A stretch of DNA of 64,000 nucleotides from Pseudomonas peradeniyensis (GTDB taxonomy: Bacteria; Pseudomonadota; Gammaproteobacteria; Pseudomonadales; Pseudomonadaceae), in the NCBI RefSeq assembly GCF_014268935.2, contig NZ_JABWRJ020000001.1, positions 1,984,001 through 2,048,000 on the forward strand, written 5' to 3'. Below are positions 26,370-36,728 of this stretch, piece after piece (positions within the stretch are counted from its first letter, which is position 1; every line of letters starts with the position of its first letter). A program made the position numbers and the translations under genes. The notes under the pieces are model-generated. The model was not told the origin of the DNA and made no database searches. It saw only the letters and a program-made list of their open reading frames with translations.

Positions 26370-27031
26370 GCGGCGGATACCATATGCAACTGATTGCCCA
26401 CGATGACGAGCAGATCGATGACTGCTGGAACCGTATCGGGGTGCATGGCGACAAACAGTGTCCCTTGCTGCCGCGGCATGTGCACTGCCGCAACTGCGAG
26501 GTTTATGCCGAGGCAGCCACGCGCCTGCTCGACCGTTATGCGCTGATCCAGGATGAACAGCTCGAGGCACCCGCTGTGCAGGAGGAGGCGGTCGGCCGCT
26601 CGATGCTGCTGTTCCGCCTGGGCGAGGAATGGCTGGCCCTGGCCACCGCCTGCCTGGCCGAGATCGCCCCGTTGCAGCCGGTGCACTCGTTGCCTCACCA
26701 GCGTTCGCGGGTGCTGCAGGGGGTCGCCAATGTGCGCGGGGCGCTGGTGCCTTGCCTGTCGCTGGCCGACCTGCTGGGCGTGCCGGTCGAGGGGGGCGGC
26801 GAGCGTGGCGGGCGGAGCATGCCGCGCATGCTGATCCTGGCGGCCGAAGGTGGGCCGGTGGTGGTACCGGTGGACGAGATCGACGGGATCCATCGCCTCG
26901 ACCCGGCGAGCCTGGACAATGGTCGCGATGCGGCGCACTTCACCGCGGCGGTGCTGCAGTGGCGCGGGCGCAGCGTGCGTGTGCTGGATGAACAACACCT
27001 GATGTCAGCCGTGAAGCGGAGCCTGTCATGA
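26366..27031 (+). CDS. wspD: CheW-like coupling protein WspD
   Basis: 221 residues. A ~60-residue N-terminal extension carrying four Cys (CWNRIG, QCPLLP, CRNCEVY) precedes the CheW domain (SMLLFRLGEEWLALATACLAE; RVLQGVANVRGALVPCLSL). The Cys cluster could bind metal or be structural; that is inference. WspD is the second adaptor of the array. ATGA overlaps at both ends. Confidence 0.92.
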   Translation: MSGGYHMQLIAHDDEQIDDCWNRIGVHGDKQCPLLPRHVHCRNCEVYAEAATRLLDRYALIQDEQLEAPAVQEEAVGRSMLLFRLGEEWLALATACLAEIAPLQPVHSLPHQRSRVLQGVANVRGALVPCLSLADLLGVPVEGGGERGGRSMPRMLILAAEGGPVVVPVDEIDGIHRLDPASLDNGRDAAHFTAAVLQWRGRSVRVLDEQHLMSAVKRSLS

Positions 27032-29322
27032 CCCCGGAGCAAATGCGCGATGCGTCGCTGCTCGAGCTGTTCAGCCTGGAGGCCGAGGCCCAGACCCAGG
27101 TGCTCAGCGCGGGCCTGATGGCGCTGGAGCGCAACCCTGCGCAACCCGATCAGCTCGAGGCCTGCATGCGTGCGGCGCACTCGCTCAAGGGGGCGGCACG
27201 GATCGTCGGCATCGACGCCGGGGTCAGTGTCGCCCATGTCATGGAAGACTGCCTGGTGGCCGCCCAGGAGGGCCGCCTGCTGCTGCGCCCCGAGCATATC
27301 GACGCACTGTTGCAGGGCACCGATCTGCTGATGCGTATCGCCACGCCGGGCGATCAGGACAGCGAAGCCGCCGTGGCGGTGTTCCTGGCACAGATGGCGG
27401 CCTTGCTCGACCCCTCGGCGCCCTTGCTGGCCAACGCGCAGCCGAGCACAGCGAACCTGCCGCCAGTCGTCCAGCCCGCACCGCCGGAGCCTGAGCCCCT
27501 GTCGCCACCTGAACCCGACGTCGAGGCAGAGCCGGTGCCTGCCCGCAAGGTCGGAAAACGCGGTGGCGAGGGCGGCGAGCGGGTGTTGCGGGTCACCGCC
27601 GACCGACTGAACAGCCTGCTGGACCTGTCGAGCAAATCGCTGGTCGAGACCCAGCGCCTGAAACCCTACCTGGCCACCCTGCAGCGCCTGAAGCGTATGC
27701 ATGGCCAGGGCATGCGGGGGCTTGATGGACTGAAGGCCCAACTGGAGGAGAGCGGCCAGGGGCCTGAAGTACTCGAAGCCCTGGCCCAGACCCAGCAGTT
27801 GCTGGCCGAAACCCAGCAAATCCTGTTGCAACAGGCGGCTGACCTGGACGAATTCGGCTGGCAGGCCAGTCAGCGCGCGCAGTTGCTCTACGACACGGCT
27901 TTGGCCTGTCGCATGCGTCCGTTCGCCGATGTGCTGACCGGGCAGAGCCGGATGGTCCGCGACCTTGGCCGCTCGCTGGACAAGCCCGTGCGCCTGCTGG
28001 TCGAGGGCGAGAAGACCCAGGTCGACCGCGATGTGCTGGAAAAGCTCGAGGCTCCGCTGACGCACCTGCTGCGCAACGCGGTCGATCACGGTATCGAGCT
28101 GCCCGAGCAGCGCCTGCTGGCCGGCAAGCCGAGCGAGGGCACGGTACGCCTGCGCGCCTCGCACCAGGCCGGACTGCTGATCCTCGAATTGTCCGACGAC
28201 GGTGCCGGTATCGATCTGCAGCGCCTGCGCCGTAGTATCGTCGAGCGAGCACTGTCGCCGGCCGAGACCGTGGCGCAGATGAGCGAGGCCGAGCTGCTGA
28301 CGTTCCTGTTCCTGCCGGGCTTCAGCCTGCGCGACACCGTCACCGAGGTGTCCGGTCGCGGTGTCGGGTTGGACGCGGTGCAGCACATGGTCCGCGAACT
28401 GCGCGGCTCCATCGAGCTGACCCAGGTGGCTGGGCAGGGCTGCTGCTTCCACCTGGAAGTGCCATTGACCCTGTCGGTGGTGCGCAGCCTGGTGGTCGAG
28501 GTGGGCGGCGAGGCCTATGCCTTCCCACTGGCGCATATCGAGCGCACCGTCGAAGTGCCGGCCGAGGCCATCGTGCAGATCGAAGGCCGTCAGCACTTCT
28601 GGCACGAAGGGCGGCATATCGGCCTGGTGGCTGCCAGTCAGTTGCTCAACCGGCCGGCGGCCCAGGGGGATGAACAGAGCCTGCGGGTAGTGGTGATCCG
28701 TGAGCGCGATCAACTCTATGGGGTGGCGGTCGAGCGGTTGATCGGCGAACGGGTGCTGGTGGTGATGCCACTGGACGCGCGCCTGGGCAAGGTCCAGGAC
28801 ATTTCCGCCGGCGCCCTGCTCGATGATGGCTCGGTGGTGCTGATCGTCGATGTCGAGGACCTGCTGCGCTCGGTGGACAAACTGCTCAGCACCGGCCGCC
28901 TGGAACGTATCGAACGGGGCGGGCGGGGCGGCAAGGGCGTGGCACGCAAGCGCATCCTGGTGGTCGACGACTCGCTCACCGTACGCGAGCTGCAGCGCAA
29001 ACTGTTGGGCAACCGCGGCTATGACGTGGCGGTGGCCGTCGATGGCATGGACGGCTGGAACGCCCTGCGCAGTGATGATTTCGACCTGCTGATCACCGAC
29101 ATCGACATGCCGCGCATGGACGGTATCGAGCTGGTCACCTTGGTAAGGCGCGACAACCGCCTGCAATCGCTGCCGGTGATGGTGGTGTCCTACAAGGATC
29201 GTGAAGAAGACCGGCGTCGTGGACTGGATGCCGGTGCCGACTATTATTTGGCCAAGGCCAGCTTCCACGACGATGCGTTGCTGGAGGCGGTCGTGGAGCT
29301 GATCGGAGGTGCCCAGGGATGA
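27028..29322 (+). CDS. wspE: Hybrid chemosensory histidine kinase WspE
   Basis: 764 residues, CheA-type with a fused receiver. HPt domain with phospho-His in [13 protein letters not shown] (His about 51); a Pro/Glu-rich linker (about 130-185); dimerisation and ATPase domains with the N box [13 protein letters not shown] near residue 350 and the glycine-rich [14 protein letters not shown]; CheW-like regulatory domain (about 480-620); C-terminal receiver with [13 protein letters not shown] (Asp about 690). WspE phosphorylates WspR, turning on c-di-GMP synthesis, and WspF. Confidence 0.94.
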   Translation: MTPEQMRDASLLELFSLEAEAQTQVLSAGLMALERNPAQPDQLEACMRAAHSLKGAARIVGIDAGVSVAHVMEDCLVAAQEGRLLLRPEHIDALLQGTDLLMRIATPGDQDSEAAVAVFLAQMAALLDPSAPLLANAQPSTANLPPVVQPAPPEPEPLSPPEPDVEAEPVPARKVGKRGGEGGERVLRVTADRLNSLLDLSSKSLVETQRLKPYLATLQRLKRMHGQGMRGLDGLKAQLEESGQGPEVLEALAQTQQLLAETQQILLQQAADLDEFGWQASQRAQLLYDTALACRMRPFADVLTGQSRMVRDLGRSLDKPVRLLVEGEKTQVDRDVLEKLEAPLTHLLRNAVDHGIELPEQRLLAGKPSEGTVRLRASHQAGLLILELSDDGAGIDLQRLRRSIVERALSPAETVAQMSEAELLTFLFLPGFSLRDTVTEVSGRGVGLDAVQHMVRELRGSIELTQVAGQGCCFHLEVPLTLSVVRSLVVEVGGEAYAFPLAHIERTVEVPAEAIVQIEGRQHFWHEGRHIGLVAASQLLNRPAAQGDEQSLRVVVIRERDQLYGVAVERLIGERVLVVMPLDARLGKVQDISAGALLDDGSVVLIVDVEDLLRSVDKLLSTGRLERIERGGRGGKGVARKRILVVDDSLTVRELQRKLLGNRGYDVAVAVDGMDGWNALRSDDFDLLITDIDMPRMDGIELVTLVRRDNRLQSLPVMVVSYKDREEDRRRGLDAGADYYLAKASFHDDALLEAVVELIGGAQG

Positions 29323-30332
29323 GAATCGCCATCGTCAACGACATGCCCATGGCCGTGGAGGCCCTGCGCCGTGCGTTGGCCTTCGAGCCCGCGCACCAGG
29401 TGATCTGGGTGGCGGGCAATGGCGCCGAGGCGGTGCGCCTGTGCGCCGAGCAGACCCCGGACCTGATCCTCATGGACCTGATCATGCCGGTGATGGACGG
29501 GGTCGAGGCCACCCGCCGGATCATGGCCGAGACTCCCTGCGCCATCGTCATCGTCACGGTGGACCGCAAGCAGAATGTGCACCGGGTGTTCGAGGCCATG
29601 GGCCATGGCGCCCTGGATGTGGTCGATACCCCGGCGCTGGGCGCGGGCGACGCCCGGGAGGCGGCCGCGCCGCTGTTGCGCAAGATCCTCAACATCGGCT
29701 GGCTGATCGGCCAGCAGCGTCCCAGCGCCGCCCGTGCGGTGGCCGCGCCGCTGCGCGAGACTTCGCAGCGCCGTGCCCTGGTGGCCATCGGCTCGTCGGC
29801 CGGTGGGCCGGCGGCGCTCGAGGTACTGCTCAAGGGCCTGCCGCGCAGTTTCCCGGCGGCCATCGTGCTGGTCCAGCATGTCGACCAGGTGTTCGCCGCC
29901 GGCATGGCCGAATGGCTCAGTACCGCGTCCGGCCTGCCGGTGCGCCTGGCCCGCGAGGGTGAGCCTCCGCAGCCGGGGCAGGTGCTGCTGGCCGGCACCA
30001 ACCACCATATCCGTCTGCTGAAGAACGGCGAGCTGGCCTACACTGCCGAGCCCGTCAACGAAATCTACCGGCCCTCGATCGATGTGTTCTTCGAGAGCGT
30101 GGCGCGCTACTGGTCTGGTGATGCGGTGGGCGTGCTGCTTACCGGGATGGGGCGCGACGGCGCCCAGGGCCTGAAGCTGATGCGCCAGCAGGGCTTCCTG
30201 ACCATCGCCCAGGACCAGCAGAGCAGCGCGGTATACGGCATGCCCAAGGCCGCCGCGGCAATCGACGCGGCGGTGGAAATCCGTCCGCTGGAGCGAATTG
30301 CCGGGCGACTGATGGAAATCTTTTCGAAATGA
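29319..30332 (+). CDS. wspF: CheB-type methylesterase WspF
   Basis: 337 residues: receiver ([13 protein letters not shown], Asp about 52-53) and methylesterase domain with the catalytic triad in [12 protein letters not shown] (Ser), [12 protein letters not shown] (His) and [12 protein letters not shown] (Asp). WspF removes methyl groups from WspA and is the brake of the pathway; loss of wspF gives wrinkly, high c-di-GMP colonies in several pseudomonads. All catalytic motifs are intact here, so the system should be resettable. Confidence 0.95.
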   Translation: MRIAIVNDMPMAVEALRRALAFEPAHQVIWVAGNGAEAVRLCAEQTPDLILMDLIMPVMDGVEATRRIMAETPCAIVIVTVDRKQNVHRVFEAMGHGALDVVDTPALGAGDAREAAAPLLRKILNIGWLIGQQRPSAARAVAAPLRETSQRRALVAIGSSAGGPAALEVLLKGLPRSFPAAIVLVQHVDQVFAAGMAEWLSTASGLPVRLAREGEPPQPGQVLLAGTNHHIRLLKNGELAYTAEPVNEIYRPSIDVFFESVARYWSGDAVGVLLTGMGRDGAQGLKLMRQQGFLTIAQDQQSSAVYGMPKAAAAIDAAVEIRPLERIAGRLMEIFSK

Positions 30333-30383
30333 CGATATGTATTGAGGCGCGCCGCGTGGCCGGCGGTCAACGGGTGACTACGG

Positions 30384-31388
30384 ATGAATGATCTACCGAT
30401 CGAAGGTTTCACGACCATCAACGAAAGCGCGGCGATGGTCCTGCTGGTCGATGATCAGGCGATGATCGGCGAAGCGGTGCGCCGTGGTCTGGCCCATGAA
30501 GAGAACATCGACTTTCACTTCTGCGCCGACCCGCACCAGGCGGTGGCCCAGGCCATGCGCATCAAGCCCACGGTGATCCTCCAGGACCTGATCATGCCGG
30601 GCCTCGACGGCCTGACCCTGGTGCGCGAGTACCGCAACAACCCGGCCACCCAGGACATCCCGATCATCGTCCTGTCGACCAAGGAGGACCCGCTGGTCAA
30701 GAGCGCTGCCTTCGCCGCCGGGGCCAACGACTACCTGGTGAAGCTGCCGGACACCATCGAGCTGGTGGCGCGTATTCGCTATCACTCGCGCTCGTACCTG
30801 ACGCTGCTGCAGCGTGACGAGGCTTATCGCGCCCTGCGGGTGAGCCAGCAGCAGTTGCTCGACACCAACCTGATGTTGCAGCGGTTGATGAACTCGGACG
30901 GGCTCACCGGGCTGTCCAACCGCCGTCACTTCGACGAGTACCTGGAGCTGGAGTGGCGTCGGGCTATTCGTGAGCAGCAGCAGTTGTCGTTGCTGATGGT
31001 CGATGTCGACTACTTCAAGGCGTTCAACGACAGTTTCGGCCACCTGGCCGGTGACGAGGCCCTGCGTCAGGTGGCCGAGGCCATTCGCGGCTGCTGCTCG
31101 CGGCCGACCGACCTGCCGGCGCGCTATGGCGGCGAGGAGTTCGCCCTGGTGCTGCCCAATACTTCGCCTGGTGGCGCGCGGCTGGTGGCGGAAAAGCTGC
31201 GCCAGACCATCATGGGCCTGAAGATTGCCCACACAGTGCCCGAGGCGGCCTCGCACCTGACCGTTAGCATCGGTCTGGCGACCTTGACGCCGAGTGTCGG
31301 CAGTCATTGCCGGCAACTGATCTCGGCGGCGGACAAGGGGTTGTATCTGGCCAAGAATAGCGGGCGTAATCAAGTCGGTATTGCCTAA
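30384..31388 (+). CDS. wspR: Response regulator diguanylate cyclase WspR
   Basis: 334 residues. Receiver domain with [13 protein letters not shown] (Asp about 67-68), a helical stalk ([20 protein letters not shown]) and a GGDEF domain with active site [12 protein letters not shown] (GGEEF 249-253). The product-inhibition I-site R-P-T-D is at about 240-243, five residues before GGEEF, so feedback by c-di-GMP is expected. It is 51 bp downstream of wspF, the only gap of that size in the cluster. Confidence 0.96.
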   Translation: MNDLPIEGFTTINESAAMVLLVDDQAMIGEAVRRGLAHEENIDFHFCADPHQAVAQAMRIKPTVILQDLIMPGLDGLTLVREYRNNPATQDIPIIVLSTKEDPLVKSAAFAAGANDYLVKLPDTIELVARIRYHSRSYLTLLQRDEAYRALRVSQQQLLDTNLMLQRLMNSDGLTGLSNRRHFDEYLELEWRRAIREQQQLSLLMVDVDYFKAFNDSFGHLAGDEALRQVAEAIRGCCSRPTDLPARYGGEEFALVLPNTSPGGARLVAEKLRQTIMGLKIAHTVPEAASHLTVSIGLATLTPSVGSHCRQLISAADKGLYLAKNSGRNQVGIA

Positions 31389-31393
31389 GAGAG

Positions 31394-31440
31394 TTCCTGC
31401 AGGGTGTTAGTGTTTTCAGAACTTCACTAACCCTGCGGGA
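31394..31440. terminator. Long hairpin after wspR (possible transcript end)
   Basis: CCTGCAGGGTGTTAGTG pairs with CACTAACCCTGCGGG across a ~12-nt loop. No T run follows, so it may be an mRNA-stabilising 3' hairpin rather than a classical intrinsic terminator. The stretch 31389-32454 has no gene; it holds this hairpin, locus B and its tandem repeats, and the prfB promoter region. Confidence 0.5.
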
Positions 31441-31498
31441 CCGGCTTGTCGGCAGAGGTATAAACAACAATTGCTGGCTGAAACCTAAACTCCAATCT

Positions 31499-31547
31499 CT
31501 TCGCTCTTCGCTCTTCGCTCTTCGCTCTTCGCTCTTCGCTCTTCGCT
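31499..31547. repeat. Short tandem repeat (CTTCGCT)x7
   Basis: Seven perfect heptamers ending 11 bp before the first arm of locus B, at the same relative place as the CTTGCT hexamers in loci A and C. Confidence 0.97.
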
Positions 31548-31558
31548 TTTGCTTCTAA

Positions 31559-31863
31559 GTGCGCGGTAGATCAGGCAACACCAATTGCGACTTCAGGAGG
31601 CCGAGCGGAGTTCTTGCGAAGGGAGGTGACGGGCATGGATGCCCGTCAAGCGCTGCGCCCCAGGATGGGGCGTTCAGCGCGGTCCTCCCGGGAGCAAGAA
31701 CGGAGCGAGGGACCCCGGAGCGAAGCGTAGCTGGGAAGCGGCGAAGCGTAGGGGCCGGATGAATGGAGCGAGGATTTTTTGGTTCCTTTTTGATCCTTCA
31801 AAAAGGGACCCGCCGTAAGGGCGGAAAGGTGACTTTGCGTCACCATCGCAAATGAATGCGCAT
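31559..31863 (-). repeat. Hairpin-array repeat, locus B, first arm (inverted)
   Basis: Same unit as the right arms of A and C. Its GACGGGCAT stem (31628-31647) is of the left-arm type, whereas its next stem (31650-31680, CGCCCC/GGGGCG) is of the right-arm type, so it is a mosaic. A ~20-bp local duplication (GCGAAGCGTAG appears twice, 31719-31751) makes this arm longer than the others. Confidence 0.85.
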
Positions 31864-31887
31864 ATAACTTTCAAAACTCATGCTCTA

Positions 31888-31917
31888 AAAGTCAAAGTCA
31901 AAGTCAAAGTCAAAGTC
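31888..31917. repeat. Short tandem repeat (AAAGTC)x5
   Basis: Five perfect hexamers in the spacer between the two arms of locus B. Confidence 0.96.
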
Positions 31918-31950
31918 AAATGCGGTCGGTGTCGGTTTTAATAGTTGTAA

Positions 31951-32244
31951 GTGCATTCATTTGTGATGTCGACGCATAGTCACCTTTTCGCCCTTACGGC
32001 GAGTCCCTTTTTGAAGGATCAAAAAGGAACCAAAAAATCCTCGCTCCATTCATCCGGCCCTCCGCTACGCTCCGGGTCCCCTCACTCCGGCCTTGCTCCC
32101 GGGAGGACCGCGCTGCAGGGCCCATCCTGGGCCCCAGCGCTTGACGGGCATCCATGCCCGTCACCTCCCTCCGCAAGGCCTGCGCTCGGCCTCCTGAAGT
32201 CGCGAAGGTACGGGCGGCGCCTGGGCTGACGTAGCTGTCGCTAG
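31951..32244 (+). repeat. Hairpin-array repeat, locus B, second arm
   Basis: Direct-orientation unit from GTGCATTCATTTG to GTCGCTAG. It carries the CCCTTTTTG/CAAAAAGG stem, the GGGCCC/GGGCCC stem and a perfect GACGGGCAT/ATGCCCGTC stem (32143-32162). In locus B the two GCGCATTCATT ends face each other, the opposite arrangement to loci A and C. Confidence 0.85.
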
Positions 32245-32268
32245 TTGAGTATGGCGCTAGACTCTTGA

Positions 32269-32337
<69 letters not shown>

Positions 32338-32454
32338 CCGGGAATCGGGCGTAAAGGGGTTTGCGCCCAGACCGCCCGGCGGGTCTGCCGCCAGACCCCA
32401 GACTCGGTTATACTCGCGGGCTTTTCACCGAATTCGTACGAGAGCTGCCCGCCC

Positions 32455-33550
32455 ATGGAAATCCAACCGATCCTGAACACCATCAAGGACCTCACCGAGC
32501 GTTCCCAGTCCATTCGGGGGTATCTTTGACTACGATCACAAACATGATCGTCTGGTCGAAGTAAACCGCGAGCTGGAAGACGCCGCTGTCTGGAACAAAC
32601 CCGAGTACGCCCAGGCCTTGGGCCGCGAGCGCGCCATGCTGGCGCAGGTGGTCGAGACCCTCGATAAACTGTCCAACGGCCTGACCGACTGCAAGGACCT
32701 GCTCGACATGGCTGTCGAGGAGGGCGATGAAGGCGCTGTCAGCGATGTCGAGACCGAGCTGCAAGGGCTTGAGGAATCCCTCGCCCAGCTCGAGTTCCGT
32801 CGCATGTTCAGCGGCGAGATGGACCCGAACAACGCCTACCTGGACATCCAGGCCGGCTCCGGCGGCACCGAGGCCCAGGACTGGGCCAACATCCTGCTGC
32901 GCATGTACCTGCGCTGGGCCGACAAGCGCGGCTTCGACGCCACCATCATCGAACTGTCCGAAGGCGAAGTCGCCGGCATCAAGGGCGCCACCGTGCACAT
33001 CAAGGGCGAGTACGCCTTCGGCTGGCTGCGCACCGAGATCGGCGTGCACCGCCTGGTGCGCAAGAGCCCGTTCGACTCCGGCGCCCGTCGCCATACCTCG
33101 TTCTCGGCGGTGTTCGTCTCGCCCGAGATCGACGACAAGGTCGAGATCGAGATCAACCCGTCCGACCTGCGCATCGACACCTACCGCTCCTCCGGTGCCG
33201 GTGGTCAGCACGTCAACACCACCGACTCGGCGGTGCGTATCACCCACGTGCCGACCAACACCGTGGTGGCCTGCCAGAACGAACGCTCCCAGCACGCCAA
33301 CAAGGACACCGCCATGAAAATGCTGCGGGCCAAGTTGTACGAGCTGGAAATGCAGAAGCGCAACGCCGCCTCCCAGGCCCTGGAAGACAGCAAGTCGGAC
33401 ATCGGCTGGGGCCACCAGATCCGCTCCTACGTGCTCGACGACTCGCGCATCAAGGACCTGCGGACCGGCGTCGAGCGCAGCGACTGCCAGAAGGTCCTGG
33501 ATGGCGACCTCGACCAGTACCTGGAAGCGAGCCTCAAGCAGGGGCTGTAA
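32455..33550 (+). CDS. prfB: Peptide chain release factor 2 (programmed +1 frameshift)
   Basis: RF2 reads UGA and UAA stops and releases the peptide. The gene is in two frames: ATG 32455 to CTT 32524-32526 (24 codons), then +1 to GAC 32528, ending 33550; total 364 residues. Seen: the anticodon-like tripeptide S-P-F in [11 protein letters not shown] and the catalytic GGQ (about 249-251) in [12 protein letters not shown]. The short ORF starting at 32618 is only the downstream part. lysS follows after 93 bp, as in many proteobacteria. A TATACT box at 32409 is a plausible -10. Confidence 0.97.
32515..32529 (+). promoter_or_regulatory. prfB autoregulatory frameshift site
   Basis: CGGGGG (internal Shine-Dalgarno-like) followed by TAT CTT TGA C. 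The in-frame TGA at 32527-32529 is itself read by RF2, so low RF2 favours slippage on CTT-T into the +1 frame. This is the classical arrangement, not a sequencing error. Confidence 0.96.
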
Positions 33551-33643
33551 ACCGTACACCACCGCCGCGATACGAGGCCCAGGGCCCGTATCGCGTGCCC
33601 TGCCCGACAGGGGCAACGAACACCTGATGGAAAGAATGACGAC

Positions 33644-35146
33644 ATGAGCGACCTCAAGACCGAAGCGCAAGACCTGCAACAGGAAGAAAACGCCCTGATC
33701 GCCCTGCGCAAGGAAAAACTTGCCGCCGAGCGCGCCAAGGGCAATGCCTTCCCCAACGACTTCCGCCGCGACAGCTACTGCAACGACCTGCAGAAACAGT
33801 ACGCGGACAAGACCAAGGAAGAGCTGGAAGCAGCCGCCATCCCGGTCAAGGTCGCCGGTCGCATCATGCTCAACCGGGGTTCGTTCATGGTCATCCAGGA
33901 CATGACCGGCCGCATCCAGGTCTACGTCAACCGCAAGACCCTGCCGGAAGAAACCCTGGCCGCGGTCAAGACCTGGGACCTGGGCGACATCATCAGCGCC
34001 GAAGGCACCCTGGCCCGCTCCGGCAAGGGCGACCTGTACGTCGAGATGACCAGCGTGCGCCTGCTGACCAAGTCGCTGCGCCCGCTGCCGGACAAGCACC
34101 ACGGCCTGACCGACACCGAGCAGCGCTACCGCCAGCGCTACGTCGACCTGATGGTCAACGAGGAAACCCGCCACACCTTCCGTGTGCGTTCGCAGGTGAT
34201 CTCGCACATCCGCAAGTTCCTCATCGAGCGCGACTTCCTCGAAGTCGAAACCCCGATGCTGCAGACCATCCCCGGCGGCGCCGCGGCCAAGCCGTTCGAA
34301 ACCCACCACAACGCCCTGGACATGGCCATGTTCCTGCGCATCGCGCCGGAGCTGTACCTCAAGCGCCTGGTGGTCGGTGGCTTCGAGAAGGTGTTCGAGA
34401 TCAACCGCAACTTCCGTAACGAAGGCGTTTCGACTCGTCACAACCCTGAATTCACCATGCTCGAGTTCTACCAGGCCTACGCCGACTACCGCGACAACAT
34501 GGACCTCACCGAGGAACTGTTCCGCGAGCTGGCGCAGCTGGTACTGGGCAGCACCGATGTGCCGTACGGCGACAAGGTGTTCCACTTCGGCGAGCCGTTC
34601 GTGCGCCTGTCGGTGTTCGACTCGATCCTCAAGTACAACCCGGAGCTCACCGCCGCCGACCTGCAGGACGTCGACCGTGCCCGCGAGATCGCCAAGAAAG
34701 CCGGCGCCAAGGTGCTCGGCCACGAAGGCCTGGGCAAGCTGCAGGTGATGATTTTCGAAGAGCTGGTCGAGCACAAGCTGGAGCAGCCGCACTTCATCAC
34801 CGAGTACCCGTTCGAAGTCTCGCCGCTGGCCCGTCGCAACGACGACAACCCGGCCGTGACCGACCGCTTCGAGCTGTTCATCGGTGGCCGCGAAATCGCC
34901 AACGCCTACTCCGAGCTCAACGATGCCGAAGACCAGGCCGAGCGCTTCCTGGCCCAGGTGGCCGAGAAGGACGCCGGTGACGACGAGGCCATGCACTACG
35001 ACGCCGACTTCGTCCGCGCCCTGGAATACGGCATGCCGCCGACCGCCGGTGAGGGCATCGGCATCGACCGCCTGGTGATGCTGTTGACCAACTCGCCGTC
35101 GATCCGCGACGTGATCCTGTTCCCGCACATGCGTCCACAGGCCTGA
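33644..35146 (+). CDS. lysS: Lysyl-tRNA synthetase (class II)
   Basis: 500 residues. It charges tRNA-Lys. N-terminal OB-fold anticodon domain ([20 protein letters not shown], about 70-90), then the class II core: motif 1 around [15 protein letters not shown], motif 2 [20 protein letters not shown], motif 3 [19 protein letters not shown]. It ends at a clear terminator, so prfB-lysS looks like a two-gene unit. Confidence 0.98.
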   Translation: MSDLKTEAQDLQQEENALIALRKEKLAAERAKGNAFPNDFRRDSYCNDLQKQYADKTKEELEAAAIPVKVAGRIMLNRGSFMVIQDMTGRIQVYVNRKTLPEETLAAVKTWDLGDIISAEGTLARSGKGDLYVEMTSVRLLTKSLRPLPDKHHGLTDTEQRYRQRYVDLMVNEETRHTFRVRSQVISHIRKFLIERDFLEVETPMLQTIPGGAAAKPFETHHNALDMAMFLRIAPELYLKRLVVGGFEKVFEINRNFRNEGVSTRHNPEFTMLEFYQAYADYRDNMDLTEELFRELAQLVLGSTDVPYGDKVFHFGEPFVRLSVFDSILKYNPELTAADLQDVDRAREIAKKAGAKVLGHEGLGKLQVMIFEELVEHKLEQPHFITEYPFEVSPLARRNDDNPAVTDRFELFIGGREIANAYSELNDAEDQAERFLAQVAEKDAGDDEAMHYDADFVRALEYGMPPTAGEGIGIDRLVMLLTNSPSIRDVILFPHMRPQA

Positions 35147-35157
35147 GCGATCTGAAC

Positions 35158-35182
35158 AAGCCGCCTTTCGAGGCGGCTTTTT
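35158..35182 (+). terminator. Intrinsic terminator after lysS
   Basis: AAGCCGCC - TTTCGA - GGCGGCTTTTT, 8-bp stem with a T5 tail. Confidence 0.93.
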
Positions 35183-35215
35183 CATGCCTGAAGCTTTATG
35201 TTGTCAGTGCGGGCC

Positions 35216-35304
35216 TCATCGCGGGGCAAGCCCGCTCCCACAGTTGCACCGCAGGGCTTGAGCGTTGTGGTGTAACGTGGGAGCGGGCTTGCCCCGCGAT
35301 GAGG
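35216..35304. repeat. REP inverted pair
   Basis: CTCATCGCGGGGCAAGCCCG and its inverted partner GGAGCGGGCTTGCCCCGCG, about 45 bp apart, between lysS and the TetR gene. Confidence 0.93.
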
Positions 35305-35341
35305 TCGGCACCGGTAACCCACTGTTCATGAGGTACCTCCA

Positions 35342-36058
35342 GTGACCCCCGCAATGCCCCACCAGGGCGCCGCCGGCATCGCCACCGCCGTCGCCGAGAG
35401 CGTGCAGTACCAGGGCCGCAAGACCGCCCGCCAGGGCAGCGAGCAGCGCCGCCAGCAGATCCTCGACGCCGCCATGCGCATCGTCGTGCGCGATGGCGTG
35501 CGCGGCGTGCGCCACCGCGCCGTGGCTGCCGAGGCCGGCGTGCCGTTGTCGGCCACCACCTACTACTTCAAGGATATCCAGGACCTGCTGGCCGATACCT
35601 TCGCCCAGTATGTCGAGCGCAGCGCGGCCTACATGGCCAAGCTCTGGACCAACACCGAAGGCGTGCTGCGCCAGTTGCTGGCCCAGGGCGACGGTACCCC
35701 CGAGGCCCGGGCGCACCTGGCCGATGAAGTGGCGCGCATGCTGGCCGACTACGTCCTGCGCCAGCTGAACAACCGCCGCGACTTCCTCATGGCCGAGCAG
35801 GCCTTCCGCCAGGAGGCGCTGCTGTGCCCGCGCCTGGCCGAACTGGTGCAGGCCCACGAGCAGATCCTGCTGCATGGCGCGCGACAGATCCTGCAGGTGG
35901 TCGGTTCGCGTCAGCCCGAGCAGGATGCCCAGATGTTGACGGCGATAATCGAGCAGATGGAATATCAGGGCCTGCTCAAGGATGCGAATGCGCAGGCCGA
36001 TGAGCAGATGCTCGCTATCCTTGTCCGATACCTGCAGATGGTGCTGGCCTCGGCCTGA
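35342..36058 (+). CDS. TetR-family transcriptional regulator
   Basis: 238 residues. HTH near residues 45-80 (RQQILDAAMRIVVRDGVRGVRHRAVAAEAGVPLSATTYYF, broken here only for length by its helix-turn-helix turn at AGVPL), with the usual YYF at the end of the recognition helix. The ligand-binding part is all-helical. A GTG at 35342 is used (GAGG upstream); an ATG at 35354 is possible. Target unknown; it is followed in the same direction by a lipoprotein gene 29 bp away, which it may control or be cotranscribed with. Confidence 0.88.
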   Translation: MTPAMPHQGAAGIATAVAESVQYQGRKTARQGSEQRRQQILDAAMRIVVRDGVRGVRHRAVAAEAGVPLSATTYYFKDIQDLLADTFAQYVERSAAYMAKLWTNTEGVLRQLLAQGDGTPEARAHLADEVARMLADYVLRQLNNRRDFLMAEQAFRQEALLCPRLAELVQAHEQILLHGARQILQVVGSRQPEQDAQMLTAIIEQMEYQGLLKDANAQADEQMLAILVRYLQMVLASA

Positions 36059-36087
36059 GTGGCGAACGACTTTTCAAGGAGAACCTG

Positions 36088-36636
36088 ATGAAAGCCTGGC
36101 GTGTGGTGTTGTTGACCTTGTCATTCCTCCTGCTGGGCGGTTGTCTGGTGACGTTCGACGAGCCGCTGCCGGCCAACCAGCCGGCGCCTAAGGCCCTGCT
36201 CGGGCAGTGGAGCAGCAAGGACGCCTGGGGCCAGCCGCTGAAGCTGAGCATCAGCCGCGCCGGCGGCAACACCTACAAGGCGGTGGCCCGTGCCCAGGGC
36301 AAGGCCCCCGAGGAATACGCCTTCACCGTGGCCCGGCATGGCAACCGCTGGTACCTGTCGGCCGGCGTGCCCAAGCGCCTGGGCGGCAACTTCCTGATCG
36401 GTGGCTTCGAGGTGATCGACGGCAAGCAGCTGGTGGTCTACAACCTCGATGTCGAGCAGGTGCAGCAGGCCGTCGCCAAGAAAGAACTGAGCGGACGCAA
36501 TACCGAAGTGCCGGAAGATAACGGCGAGGGCGTGCTTATCGACAGCCCCACCGAGCGGGTGCTGGCGTACCTGGACGATCCCGCCAACTCCGATCTGTTC
36601 GTCGAGGTGGCGCGCTTCCAGCGTTCCGGTAAATAG
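36088..36636 (+). CDS. Putative outer-membrane lipoprotein, unknown function
   Basis: 182 residues with a lipoprotein signal peptide: hydrophobic stretch WRVVLLTLSFLLLGGC, acylated Cys at 19 (lipobox L-G-G-C). Position +2 is Leu, not Asp, so outer-membrane sorting is expected. The mature part has a β-rich beginning (LLGQWSSKDAWGQPLKLSI) like small lipocalin-ish domains, but I recognise no family. A TCAAGGAG ribosome-binding site precedes the ATG. Confidence 0.75.
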   Translation: MKAWRVVLLTLSFLLLGGCLVTFDEPLPANQPAPKALLGQWSSKDAWGQPLKLSISRAGGNTYKAVARAQGKAPEEYAFTVARHGNRWYLSAGVPKRLGGNFLIGGFEVIDGKQLVVYNLDVEQVQQAVAKKELSGRNTEVPEDNGEGVLIDSPTERVLAYLDDPANSDLFVEVARFQRSGK

Positions 36637-36651
36637 CAGTGAGCATACCGG

Positions 36652-36709
36652 CCTCGTCGCGGGGCAAACCCGCTCCTGGTTGTGGGAGCGGGATTGCCCC
36701 GCGATGAGG
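36652..36709. repeat. REP inverted pair
   Basis: CCTCGTCGCGGGGCAAACCC and GGGATTGCCCCGCGATGAGG face each other with a short loop, between the lipoprotein gene and the DUF1704 gene. Confidence 0.93.
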
Positions 36710-36728
36710 CTCCAAGAAGGAGTCCCGC

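Noticed and set aside
26695..29268. An 857-codon open frame antisense to wspE
   Set aside because: Same reason; the sense strand encodes an intact WspE with all kinase motifs.
32455..32529. prfB as a frameshifted pseudogene
   Set aside because: The stop is the known programmed frameshift signal and the rest is intact.
32492..35185. An 897-codon open frame antisense to prfB-lysS
   Set aside because: Shadow frame; both sense genes are certain.
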